DNA from: JBCCGI01 sp039029355
GTDB taxonomy: Bacteria; Planctomycetota; UBA1135; GCA-002686595
Reading direction: 5' to 3'
Assembly (NCBI GenBank): GCA_039029355.1
Contig: JBCCGI010000010.1
Coordinates: forward strand, 1-64,000
Length of the DNA: 64,000 nt
Made by a program: the position numbers and the translations under genes. Under the pieces are notes generated by a model. The model saw nothing but the letters and a program-made list of their open reading frames with translations. It was not told the DNA's origin and ran no database searches. The number at the start of each line of letters is the position of its first letter. The first letter of the stretch is position 1. Of this stretch, positions 25,573 to 33,851 are shown one piece after another.

Positions 25573-26952
25573 ATGCACCGACCGCTGCTCGTCCTCGCCC
25601 TTGGCGCCTTCGCCGCCTCGTCCTCCGCCGCCCAGCGCGCGGCGCTCTCTGCCGGCGGCCCGCTGATCGCGGGAAGTGCGCATCCCTTCGAGCTCTCCGC
25701 GCCGGAGCTTCCGGGCGCGCCGTACGCGGCCGCCTTGTCGCTCTCGGTGCTGCCGGGCATCGAGGTCGGTTCGACGTGGATCGGGCTGGCGCCGGATGAG
25801 CTGTTCTTCGCCAGCCTCGGCGCGGTCGGCGGAGCGCTCGACGGTGCTGGGCGCGCGGGCTTCGACGTCGCCGTGCCCCGCGACGCGGCGCTCGAGGGGC
25901 TAGCGGTCTCCTTTGCGGCCGTCGTCCTCGACGCCGGCGCGCCGGATGGGATCGGCGCCGTGTCGAACACGCTGACGCGCCGCGTGCGGCTCGTGCCGCC
26001 GGCGTACGACTTCGCGGCCGTCGATCAGGTGCTCGCCGGCTTCTCGGACGGCTGGTTCTTCAACGACGGCATCGCCTTCGTGTTCGTGCAGAACGGCGAG
26101 CTCGTTCACGTCTCCTCCTTCGGCGACCTGGCGCCGGACACGCGCGTGCCGTACGCGTCGGCGACGAAATGGCTCAGCGGCGCGGCGCTGGCGACGCTGG
26201 TCGACGCGGGCGAGCTTTCGCTCGACGACCCGCTTGCCGAGTACCTGCCGCTGTTCCTCGGGCCGAAGGCGGAGATCACTTTTCGCCAGGCGTTCGCGCA
26301 CACCTCCGGCCTGCCGGGCGGCTGGGGGTGCGTGAGCGACACGGCTTCGACGCTGCAGGCCTGCGCGTTCTCGATCGCGTTCGCGCCGCTCAACGGAGCG
26401 CCGGGCGAGCTCTTCGACTACGGAGGCCCGTCGATGCACGCCGCCGGCGCCGCGATCGAGAACCTGACCGGTATGGGCTACGAGGCGTGGTTCCAGACCG
26501 CGCTCGGCGAGCCTCTGGGGCTGGGCTCGGTGGCCTACGACGGGTTCGGCGCGACGCTCAACCCACAGGTCGCCGCCGGTGCAAAGGGCACGGTGCTCGA
26601 CTACGTGCCGCTGCTGGTAGCGATGCTCGACGGCGGCTCGGCCGGGGGCGTCCCGGCGCTCTCCACGCGCGCGGTGCTCGACGTGCTCGCCGAGCAGACC
26701 GGCGGCGTGCCGGTGCTCTCGACGCCCTTCACCGAGGCCCTGGGCTACGGTGTCGGCTGCTGGGTCGAGGCCCTCGACGAGGCGGGCCGGTCGTCGCGGC
26801 TGAGCTCGCCCGGCGCGTTCGGCGCCTACCCCTGGGTCGACCTGGAGCACGGCTACGGGGCCTTTGTGCTCATGCTGCGCAACACGACCGACGGCATGGC
26901 CGTGGTCGAGGCGATCCGGCCGCTGCTCGAGCAGCTCGCCGACCGGGGTTAG
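25573..26952 (+). CDS. Secreted serine hydrolase, beta-lactamase/class C-like
   Basis: 459 residues: signal peptide (cleavage near SSAAQ), an N-terminal beta domain of about 120 residues, then a beta-lactamase-fold domain. The Ser-x-x-Lys motif is SATK at 196-199. The usual Tyr-x-Asn site seems to be DYGGPSMHAAG, in which Asn is replaced by Gly. That makes activity uncertain. C-terminal GYGVGCWVE fits the family's beta-3 region loosely. ATG 25573 with no clear Shine-Dalgarno. Divergent from the cobT leader; no functional link seen. Confidence 0.8.
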   Translation: MHRPLLVLALGAFAASSSAAQRAALSAGGPLIAGSAHPFELSAPELPGAPYAAALSLSVLPGIEVGSTWIGLAPDELFFASLGAVGGALDGAGRAGFDVAVPRDAALEGLAVSFAAVVLDAGAPDGIGAVSNTLTRRVRLVPPAYDFAAVDQVLAGFSDGWFFNDGIAFVFVQNGELVHVSSFGDLAPDTRVPYASATKWLSGAALATLVDAGELSLDDPLAEYLPLFLGPKAEITFRQAFAHTSGLPGGWGCVSDTASTLQACAFSIAFAPLNGAPGELFDYGGPSMHAAGAAIENLTGMGYEAWFQTALGEPLGLGSVAYDGFGATLNPQVAAGAKGTVLDYVPLLVAMLDGGSAGGVPALSTRAVLDVLAEQTGGVPVLSTPFTEALGYGVGCWVEALDEAGRSSRLSSPGAFGAYPWVDLEHGYGAFVLMLRNTTDGMAVVEAIRPLLEQLADRG

Positions 26953-27013
26953 GGGCTCGGATCGGCGAACGTCCTGGGCGCGCGCGGGGGCTCTTTGGTA
27001 GGACGCTCCTCCC

Positions 27014-30000
27014 GTGAGCCGCTACCCGGCCGTTCTCCTCTGCTTCGTCCTGTCGGGCGCAGCCGCGCTCGTCTACCAGACGGTCTGGCTGCGCGAGCTG
27101 TCGCTCGTGCTCGGTACGACCGAGCTGGCGGTGGCGACGGTGCTGGCGTCCTACATGGCCGGACTCGCCCTCGGCGCGACGGCGGGCGGGGTGCTCGCCG
27201 CGCGGCTGCGGCGCCCGCTGTTCGCCTACGGCGTTGCCGAGCTCGTCGCCGCCGCGCTGGCGCTGGCGGTGCCGGCGGCGCTCGCGCTCGCGCGGCGGCT
27301 TCACGACGGCTGGCTCGGCGGGCTTTCGGAGCTGCCCGCCGAGGGCGCGGCGGCGAGCACGCTGGTGTTCGCGCTCGCCGGCTTCTTGGTGCTGCTGGCG
27401 CCGACCGCCGTGCTCGGCGCGACGCTGCCGCTCTTGGTGCGGCACACCGTGCGCAGCGAGGAGGAGATCGGCGCGCGCGTCGGCGGCCTGTACGCGGCGA
27501 ACACCCTGGGCGCGGTGCTCGGGGCGCTGTTGGCGGGGTTCTGGTGGATCGCCGCGCTCGGGCTGCGCGGCGCGACGCTGGCCGGTGCGGGGCTCAACGC
27601 GGCGGCCTTCCTGTTGGCGCTGCTGCTCGCGCGCGGCGCCGCGCCGCCCGTCGCGGATCCGGCGCGGCCGTCGGACGCGCCGCGCGGCGGCCCGACCGGA
27701 CGCGCTTCCTGGATCTACCCGCTGGTGCTGCTCGCGGGCGTCGCGTCGTTCTCCGAGGAGGTGCTGTGGACGCGGCTGCTCGCGCACCTCGTGGGCGGGA
27801 GCGTCGCGGCGTTTGCGACCATGCTGGCGGTCTTCCTGCTCGGCATCGCGCTCGGCGGGGCTGCGGGAGCGCGGTTCTCCCGCAGCCCCGCCGGCGCCGC
27901 CGCGGGGCTCGCGGGAGGTCAGCTCGGCGCGGCGCTGTGCGCCGGCGCCGCGTTCGCGCTCGCCGACCGCCTGCCCGGCCTGGCGCGCATGCTCGGAGCC
28001 GGCGCGGCCGGCGGCTTCGCGGCGAACGGAGCGCTCGCCGCGCTCGCGCTGCTCCCGCTGTCGGTGTGCATCGGCGCGTCCTTTCCATGTGCGGTACGCC
28101 TGGTGGCGCGCGACCCGGGCGACGCGCCGCGCGCGACGGCGCGCGTGTACGGCTTCAACACCGTCGGTGCGATCGCCGGCGCGCTGCTCGCCGGCTTCCT
28201 CTTGCTGCCGGCCTGGGGCACCGCCGGGACGGCGCGCGCCGGCGTCGCGCTGCACGCGCTGGTCGGCGCGGCGGCGGCCCTGGCGTTCGCGCCGGCGCTT
28301 GGCCGGCACGCGCGCATGCTGGCGGCGGCGGGCGCCGTGGGGCTCGCCGCGGTCCTCCTGGTGCCGCTGCGCGCTCCGCTTAGGCTGCTGCTCTCGTCGC
28401 CCTTCGGCGGCCTCGAGGCGGACGGCGAGATGGTCTTCGCCGCCGAGGGCCGCGCCGCCAGCGTCGTGCTGCTCGAGCAGAACGGCGTCTGGCGCCTGCG
28501 CACCAACGGACATCCCGAGGCCGAGATCGTCCCTCCCGGCCGGCCCCCGTACGGCGAGGGGCTGCAGTGGTGGCTCACCTGCCTGCCGGTGCTCGCGCGG
28601 CCGTCGACGGAGCGCATGCTCGTCGTGGGCCTCGGCGGCGGCGTCGCGCTCGAGGGGCTGCCGCCGTCGGTCCGCGCGGCGGATGCGGTCGAGCTCGAGC
28701 ACGAGGTCGTCGAGGCCAACCGCGCCGTCGCCGAGCTGCGCGGCCGCGATCCGCTGGCGGATCCGCGCGTCAGCGTCGCGGTGACGGATGCGCGCAGCGC
28801 GCTGGCGCGCACGACCGAACGCTGGGACGCGATCGTGTCGCAGCCCTCGCACCCCTGGACCGCGGGCTCGTCGCACCTCTACACGCGCGAGTTCCTCGAG
28901 CTGGTGCGCGACCACCTGAACCCCGGCGGCGTGCTGGTGCAGTGGGTCGGCTCGGTGTTCCTCGACGCCGAGCTGCTCGCGTCGGTCGCCGCGACGGTGG
29001 GGGAGGTGTTCCCCCACGTGCGCGTCTACCGCCCCAAGGCGACGATGCTGATCTTCCTGGCGTCGGACCAGCCGCTGGAGCCCGAGCGCAACCTCGCCGA
29101 GCTCGACTGGCCCGAGCGGACGCGGGCGCACTTCGCGCGGCTGGGCCTGCGGGCGCCCGAGGATCTGGCGGCGAGGCTCGCGCTCGAGGACGCCGGCGTG
29201 CGGCGGCTGGCCGAGTCGGGCGAGGTGTGCACCGACGACCGCAACCGGCTCGCCTTCGCGCGCGTGGGCGGCGACGGGGCGGCGGCGCTCGACGCCGCGC
29301 TCACCGCGTACGACCCGCTGCCGGTCGTCGCGGGCCTGGCGCTCGACGGGGTGCTGCTCGCCGAGCGCATCGCGCAGCGCCGCGACGAGCGCCGCGCGTT
29401 CGCCGTGGCCGAGGCGTTGCCCACGCCGCTCGCGCGCAGCCTGGCGCGCGCGCGTGCGCTGCGCGCACTGGGGCGCGGCGGCGAGGCGTGGGAGGAGGCG
29501 CAGACCGCGCTGCTCCTCGACGCCGCCGACGCCGAGGCGCGCTTCCTAGCGATCGAGCCGCGGCTCGGCGAGGTCGCGGCCGGCCAGGCGCCGGACGAGG
29601 TCGCGCGGCTCGTCGCGGACCTGCCCGATCCGGCGGCGGCGGTGCTGGAGGGGACGCGCTTCGCGCAGATGGGCGACTGGCCGGCGCTGGCCGCGCTCGA
29701 CGCACGGCTCGCACGCGCGGCCCCGTCGCACGCGGCCTACCCCGCCGCCGTCAGGCTGCGCGCAACGGCGCGCACCGCCGACGCCGCGCGTGGCGACCGC
29801 CGGGGGCGCGGGCGCGAGGCGCTCGCGCTGATCGACGGGCTGCTGGTCGACGACCCCAGCCCCCACAATCTGCTCCTGCGGATCGACGCGGCGATGGCAG
29901 CGGACGAGCCGCTGGCCGCGCTCGAGACCGGGCGCGAGCTTCTGCGCTGGCTCGAGCCCGGAGCGCCGCCGCTGGCCGCCAGCACCGGGCGGCTGGTGGC

Positions 30001-30115
30001 GTCGACGGTCGCACGCCTGCTGGACGCGCGCGGGCCCCTCGGCGGAGATCCGCGGGTGCCGCGGGGGCGCTTCGACGCGCTCCAGAGGCGCCTGGCCGCC
30101 CTCGCCGCGCCCTGA
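27014..30115 (+). CDS. Fusion of membrane transporter-like, spermidine synthase-like and TPR-like domains
   Basis: 1033 residues. The first 450 form about twelve membrane helices of the fused MFS/spermidine-synthase type (YPAVLLCFVLSGAAALVYQTVW; RVYGFNTVGAIAGALLAGF). Residues 460-720 are a spermidine synthase-like Rossmann fold with the SAM-type glycine loop VVGLGGGVALEGLP (about 537-550). SQPSHPWTAGSSHLYTREF is the family's conserved stretch. The last 250 residues are helical and TPR-like (ALRALGRGGEAWEEAQTALLLDA). Real aminopropyltransferase activity is not proven for this family. GTG 27014 with AGGA upstream. Confidence 0.78.
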   Translation: MSRYPAVLLCFVLSGAAALVYQTVWLRELSLVLGTTELAVATVLASYMAGLALGATAGGVLAARLRRPLFAYGVAELVAAALALAVPAALALARRLHDGWLGGLSELPAEGAAASTLVFALAGFLVLLAPTAVLGATLPLLVRHTVRSEEEIGARVGGLYAANTLGAVLGALLAGFWWIAALGLRGATLAGAGLNAAAFLLALLLARGAAPPVADPARPSDAPRGGPTGRASWIYPLVLLAGVASFSEEVLWTRLLAHLVGGSVAAFATMLAVFLLGIALGGAAGARFSRSPAGAAAGLAGGQLGAALCAGAAFALADRLPGLARMLGAGAAGGFAANGALAALALLPLSVCIGASFPCAVRLVARDPGDAPRATARVYGFNTVGAIAGALLAGFLLLPAWGTAGTARAGVALHALVGAAAALAFAPALGRHARMLAAAGAVGLAAVLLVPLRAPLRLLLSSPFGGLEADGEMVFAAEGRAASVVLLEQNGVWRLRTNGHPEAEIVPPGRPPYGEGLQWWLTCLPVLARPSTERMLVVGLGGGVALEGLPPSVRAADAVELEHEVVEANRAVAELRGRDPLADPRVSVAVTDARSALARTTERWDAIVSQPSHPWTAGSSHLYTREFLELVRDHLNPGGVLVQWVGSVFLDAELLASVAATVGEVFPHVRVYRPKATMLIFLASDQPLEPERNLAELDWPERTRAHFARLGLRAPEDLAARLALEDAGVRRLAESGEVCTDDRNRLAFARVGGDGAAALDAALTAYDPLPVVAGLALDGVLLAERIAQRRDERRAFAVAEALPTPLARSLARARALRALGRGGEAWEEAQTALLLDAADAEARFLAIEPRLGEVAAGQAPDEVARLVADLPDPAAAVLEGTRFAQMGDWPALAALDARLARAAPSHAAYPAAVRLRATARTADAARGDRRGRGREALALIDGLLVDDPSPHNLLLRIDAAMAADEPLAALETGRELLRWLEPGAPPLAASTGRLVASTVARLLDARGPLGGDPRVPRGRFDALQRRLAALAAP

Positions 30116-30435
30116 GGCCTTTTCCGCCCCGCCGCCGGTCCCCCAGGCGGCCTCCGTGCGTAGGGGCGCGCGTGCTCCGCTTCTGGGGCTCACCCCGCGC
30201 CGCCCGCGGCCGCTCGGCTTCCCGTCGAGGCTCGACTTGGGTTCTCCGCCCTCCGGCCTCCCGGGGAGGGTGGGCGGCCTAGAGGGGCGGACGGCGGCGG
30301 GGGACCCCGGAGCCGGAGCGCCTTCCACACAGGATCCCCGCAGGCGGGGCTCCGTACCCCTCTGCGCCTCTGGCCTTCCGTGACCGTTTCGTGATCCTCC
30401 ATCCCTACTCTCCAAACCGCTCTCAAAACCGTCGC
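30116..30435 (+). other. 320-bp intergenic region with GC hairpins
   Basis: No gene found. GCCGCC (30131-30136) and GGCGGC (30146-30151) form a stem just after the upstream stop and may terminate it, though no T tract follows. CCCCG/CGGGG with a CAGG loop (30336-30349) lies about 86 nt before the next start, in what should be the leader of the two-component operon. No Pho-box or other known operator was recognised. Confidence 0.4.
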
Positions 30436-31143
30436 ATGCAGCGAAGCATCCTGATTATCGAGGACGATCCCGACCTCGCGCGCCTCGCCTCCCTGCACCT
30501 CGCCGACCACGGCTTTCGGGTCGACGTTGAACCCGACGGGGCACGGGGCTGCGAGCTGGCGCTGACGGGGGAGCACGACCTGCTCCTGGTCGACCTGATG
30601 CTTCCGGGTACCGACGGTCTGGAGATCTGCCGCCGGGTGCGCGCCGGCGAGCGCTACACGCCGATCCTCATCCTGACCGCGCGTGGCAGCGAGGTCGACC
30701 GTGTGCTCGGCCTCGAGGTCGGCGCCGACGACTACCTGACCAAGCCGTTCAGCTTCCCCGAGCTCGTTGCGCGCGTGCGCGCGATCTTCCGCCGCATCGA
30801 CGCGCTCGCGGGCACGCCCGACCGCGCGGGCGAGCGCATCCAGCGCGGCGAGCTGTCGATCGATCCGGTGCGCCGCACGGTGCGGCTCGGCGAGGACCGG
30901 ATCGACCTGACGGCGAAGGAGTACGACCTCCTGGAGCACTTCGCGGCGAACCCGGGGCGGGTGTACACGCGCTCCGACCTGGTCGAGGCGATCTGGGGGC
31001 CGGGCTACGAGGGCTACGAGCACACGGTCAACTCGCACATCAACCGCCTGCGCGGGAAGATCAACTGCGGCGGACCGCGGCAGCGCTTCATCCAGACGGT
31101 CTGGGGCGTCGGCTACCGCTTTGCGGAGGGTGAGGGGAGCTGA
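30436..31143 (+). CDS. OmpR/PhoB-family response regulator
   Basis: 235 residues: receiver (ILIIEDDPD, phosphoacceptor in LLVDLMLPGTDG, LILTARG, KPF) and winged helix (LTAKEYDLLEHFAANPGRVYTR, TVNSHINRLRGKI). I used ATG 30436; the longer frame from 30391 adds 15 residues before the first strand and has no ribosome site. Its stop overlaps the kinase start by one base (TGATG). The output domain is closest in form to PhoB/RpaB-type regulators, but the regulon cannot be inferred. Confidence 0.86.
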   Translation: MQRSILIIEDDPDLARLASLHLADHGFRVDVEPDGARGCELALTGEHDLLLVDLMLPGTDGLEICRRVRAGERYTPILILTARGSEVDRVLGLEVGADDYLTKPFSFPELVARVRAIFRRIDALAGTPDRAGERIQRGELSIDPVRRTVRLGEDRIDLTAKEYDLLEHFAANPGRVYTRSDLVEAIWGPGYEGYEHTVNSHINRLRGKINCGGPRQRFIQTVWGVGYRFAEGEGS

Positions 31144-32681
31144 TGGCCGCCGGATCCGGACCGTGGCCGCGCTCGCTGCACGCGCGGCTGGTGGCGCTCC
31201 TGCTCTCGCTCCTGCTCGGGCTCGGGACGCTGCTCCTCGCCGGCATGCTGCACGGGTCGCGGCTGTTCTTCGAGGAGGTCCACGCGCGCCTCGACGAGGG
31301 CGTCGCCGAGCACATCGCCGGGACGCTGAAGCCCCAGCCCGACGGGTCCTTCGCCGAGAAGGACCTGAAGGGGCTGTTCATGGACATCATGATCATCAAC
31401 CCGGCGCTCGAGGTGTACCTGGTCGACCTCGAGGGCCAGCTGCTCGCCTACGACGCTCCCGAGGAGCGCATCCTGCGCCGCCGCGTCGACCTGGCGCCGG
31501 TGCGGCAGCAGCTCGAAGGCGGCGGCGAGCGCGTGGTGCGCGGCGACGACCCGCGCAGTCTCGAAGGCTGCAAGCCGATCAGCGCGCACCCGGTCGAGGT
31601 CGAGGGCGAGCACGTCGGCTATCTGTACGTGATCCTCGGCGGGCAGGGATACGACACGATCTTCGCCGCGCTGCGACAGAGCTGGGTGGTGCAGAGCGCC
31701 GCCGCGATGCTCGGCGGCATCCTGGTCGTCTCGGGCGTGATCGGCGTCGTCGCCGTCGGACGCCTGACGCGGCCGCTGCGGCGCCTGAGAGGCAAGATGG
31801 CGAGCTTCCCGTCGACGGCGAGCGCCGACGAGGTCAGCGTCGAGGACGCCGGCTCGAACGAGCTGCGCCAGCTCGAGCTGGCCTTCGAGGCGATGTCGGC
31901 CCGGATCCAGCGGCAGGTCCGTGAGCTGGAGCTCAACGACGAGCGTCGGCGCGAGTTCGTCGCCGGCATCTCGCACGACCTGCGCACGCCGGCGAGCGCG
32001 CTTCAGGGCTATCTGGAGACGCTGATCCTCAAGGCCTCGACGCTCGACGAGAAGGAGCGCACGCGCTGCCTCGAGACCGCCCTGCGCCAGTCGCGCCGGC
32101 TGGGCAAGCTGGTCGACCAGCTGTTCGAGCTTGCGCGGCTCGAAGCGCGCGAGGACGTGCCGCAGAAGGAGGTGTTCTCGCTGGCCGAGCTGGTGCAGGA
32201 CATCGTCTTCGAGTTCCAGGTCGCGGCCGAGCGCAAGGGCATCACGCTGCGCGCGGTCTTCCCCTACGACCTGCCGCCGGTCGCCGCGGACATCGGGTTG
32301 ATCCAGCGCGCGCTCGACAACCTGCTCGACAACGCGCTGAAGTACACGACGCCCGGCGGCGAGGTCGTCGTGCGCCTCGCCCACGTGGGCGAGGACGTCG
32401 AGGTACGCGTGACCGACGCCGGTCCGGGCATTCCCGCCGAGGAGCTCCCGCGCCTGTTCGATCGCTTCTACCGCGTCGAGACCGCCAGCCGCGAGCCGGG
32501 CGCCGGCGCGGGCTTGGGCCTGGCGATTACGCGGCGCATCGTCGAGCTGCACGAGGGACGGATCTCGGTCGAGAGCACCGCGGGGGAGGGGACGACGTTC
32601 CGCTTCGCGCTGCGCGCGGAGCCGTGCGAGGGCGAGTCGGAAGGCGTTTCGCGAAGTGACGCCGCCGTGAATCGGCCGTGA
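31143..32681 (+). CDS. Sensor histidine kinase
   Basis: 512 residues. N-terminal helix (about 15-36), a periplasmic domain of about 140 residues ending in GYLYVILGGQGYDTIF, a second helix (AAAMLGGILVVSGVIGVVAV), HAMP, and H-box FVAGISHDLRTPASAL (His near 277). Then N box (ALDNLLDNALKYT), G1 (DAGPGIP), F box and G2 (GAGLGLAITRRI). Coupled to the regulator at 30436-31143 by TGATG. A hairpin with TTTT in its loop follows at 32706-32725. Confidence 0.87.
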   Translation: MAAGSGPWPRSLHARLVALLLSLLLGLGTLLLAGMLHGSRLFFEEVHARLDEGVAEHIAGTLKPQPDGSFAEKDLKGLFMDIMIINPALEVYLVDLEGQLLAYDAPEERILRRRVDLAPVRQQLEGGGERVVRGDDPRSLEGCKPISAHPVEVEGEHVGYLYVILGGQGYDTIFAALRQSWVVQSAAAMLGGILVVSGVIGVVAVGRLTRPLRRLRGKMASFPSTASADEVSVEDAGSNELRQLELAFEAMSARIQRQVRELELNDERRREFVAGISHDLRTPASALQGYLETLILKASTLDEKERTRCLETALRQSRRLGKLVDQLFELARLEAREDVPQKEVFSLAELVQDIVFEFQVAAERKGITLRAVFPYDLPPVAADIGLIQRALDNLLDNALKYTTPGGEVVVRLAHVGEDVEVRVTDAGPGIPAEELPRLFDRFYRVETASREPGAGAGLGLAITRRIVELHEGRISVESTAGEGTTFRFALRAEPCEGESEGVSRSDAAVNRP

Positions 32682-32705
32682 TCTTCGCGGTCTAGGTTCC
32701 GCCTG

Positions 32706-32725
32706 GCCGGCGCCTTTTCGCCGGC
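32706..32725 (+). terminator. Hairpin after the two-component operon
   Basis: GCCGGCG (32706-32712) pairs with CGCCGGC (32719-32725) around CCTTTT. It lies 25 nt after the kinase stop. No long T tract follows (GCTCTTGG), so strength is uncertain. Confidence 0.5.
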
Positions 32726-32787
32726 GCTCTTGGCCGCATCGTCCTGCCATCCCCCGAAGAAGACAGACAGAGAGAGAGACTCCTCGG

Positions 32788-33459
32788 ATGCACCGTTCCA
32801 AGCTCACCGCCCTCGCCGTTCTCGGCTCCGCCGCCGCGCTCGCGTTCAGCACCTATGCCCCCGCCGCGCCCGGAGGCGGACCCGCCACCTTTGAGGTGAC
32901 GATCACCAACCTGACCCCGGGGCAGATCTTCTCGCCCGTGCTGCTCGCGACGCACGACTCCACCGCCACGGTCTTCCGCGGCGGCGAGACCGCGTCGGCC
33001 GAGCTCGCGCTGCTCGCCGAGGAGGGCGACAACTCGACGCTGTTCGCCGCGCTGTCGGCGGCCTCGGCGGTGCTCGACGTCCAGAGCGGCACGGCCAACA
33101 TCGCGCCGGGCGGCTCCGAGACGATCATGATCCAGGGCGCGCCGGACGCGCGCCTTTTGAGCATGGCCTCGATGCTCGTCACGACCAACGACACGTTCGC
33201 GGGGCTCGATTCGGTCCCGCTGCCCGCGGGCCGTTCCGCGACGCTCTTCGCCTACGGCTGGGACGCCGGCAGCGAAGCGAACTCGGAGAACTGCATGTAC
33301 GTGCCGGGGCCGCCCTGCGGTTCGGGCGGCTCCCACGACCCCTCCCCGGCGGAGGGCTTCATCGCGATCTCGAACGGCGTGCACGGACAGGGCTCGCTGG
33401 TTCCGAGTGAGCACGACTGGCGCGGGCCGGTCGCGCGGATCGCGATCCGGCGCCTCTAG
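32788..33459 (+). CDS. Secreted spondin-domain protein
   Basis: 223 residues: signal peptide (cleaved near APAAPGG), then a single spondin-like beta domain. Family marks are FEVTITNLTPGQIFSPVLLATHD at the start and the later RSATLFAYGWDAGSEANSE. Single-domain spondin proteins occur in several marine bacteria; their ligand is unknown. ATG 32788, preceded by a purine-rich run of AGACAGACAGAGAG type. Monocistronic: a hairpin lies before it and a very strong hairpin after it. Confidence 0.75.
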   Translation: MHRSKLTALAVLGSAAALAFSTYAPAAPGGGPATFEVTITNLTPGQIFSPVLLATHDSTATVFRGGETASAELALLAEEGDNSTLFAALSAASAVLDVQSGTANIAPGGSETIMIQGAPDARLLSMASMLVTTNDTFAGLDSVPLPAGRSATLFAYGWDAGSEANSENCMYVPGPPCGSGGSHDPSPAEGFIAISNGVHGQGSLVPSEHDWRGPVARIAIRRL

Positions 33460-33485
33460 AGCCCCATTGTGAGGCGCTGACCCTC

Positions 33486-33543
33486 GCGGCCGTGCCTCCC
33501 CCGGCGCCTACTCCCACAGGCGCTCCGAGGGGGGCACGGCCGC
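33486..33543 (+). terminator. 58-bp stem-loop terminator after the spondin gene
   Basis: GCGGCCGTGCC (33486-33496) pairs with GGCACGGCCGC (33533-33543). Inside, CCCCC pairs with GGGGG and GGCGCCT with AGGCGC. The stem is followed by CTCTTT. One of the longest hairpins in the window; it ends transcription 27 nt after the stop codon. Confidence 0.75.
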
Positions 33544-33554
33544 CTCTTTGCCTA

Positions 33555-33572
33555 CGGATCTGAAACGATCCG
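33555..33572. promoter_or_regulatory. Inverted repeat upstream of the small lipoprotein gene
   Basis: CGGATC (33555-33560) and GATCCG (33567-33572) are separated by TGAAAC. A TACGAT hexamer at 33614-33619 may be the -10 box for the gene starting at 33678. Possible operator; inference only. Confidence 0.35.
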
Positions 33573-33677
33573 CGGGCCACGGCGTAGGGGCTCGACGGAG
33601 CGCGCCCGCGAGATACGATTGCAGGCCCCTCCAGGATTTCGATTCGAGCCCCCAGACGAACCCCGGAGATCCCTCCA

Positions 33678-33851
33678 ATGAAGCGCCGCCTGACCCTGAT
33701 CGCCCTGTCCCTGACCCTGGGGCTAACCACCTCGTGCATCTTCGTCGCCGACGTGCGCGCCTCGGACGACTACGACGCGTGTGCCGAGTGTCTGGAGGTC
33801 GAGGAGTCCGGTTGGGAGTGCTGCGAGGAAGAGCTCGGCTGCGACGACTAG
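33678..33851 (+). CDS. Small cysteine-rich acidic lipoprotein (57 aa)
   Basis: Short gene below usual length limits. ATG 33678 with GGAG upstream, TAG 33849-33851. The product begins MKRRLTLIALSLTLGLTTSC, a complete lipoprotein signal with lipobox LTTSC. The mature part is only about 38 residues, very acidic, and has five further cysteines in the pairs CAEC, ECC and one near the end (GCDD). Such a tail could bind a metal or form disulfides at the membrane surface. Its 3' end overlaps the start of the next lipoprotein gene by 34 nt in another frame, suggesting coupled expression. No family recognised. Confidence 0.65.
   Translation: MKRRLTLIALSLTLGLTTSCIFVADVRASDDYDACAECLEVEESGWECCEEELGCDD

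Noticed and set aside
26870..29131. 753-codon minus-strand open frame
   Set aside because: Antisense to the transporter/synthase fusion, with a runaway Arg/Gly/Glu composition.
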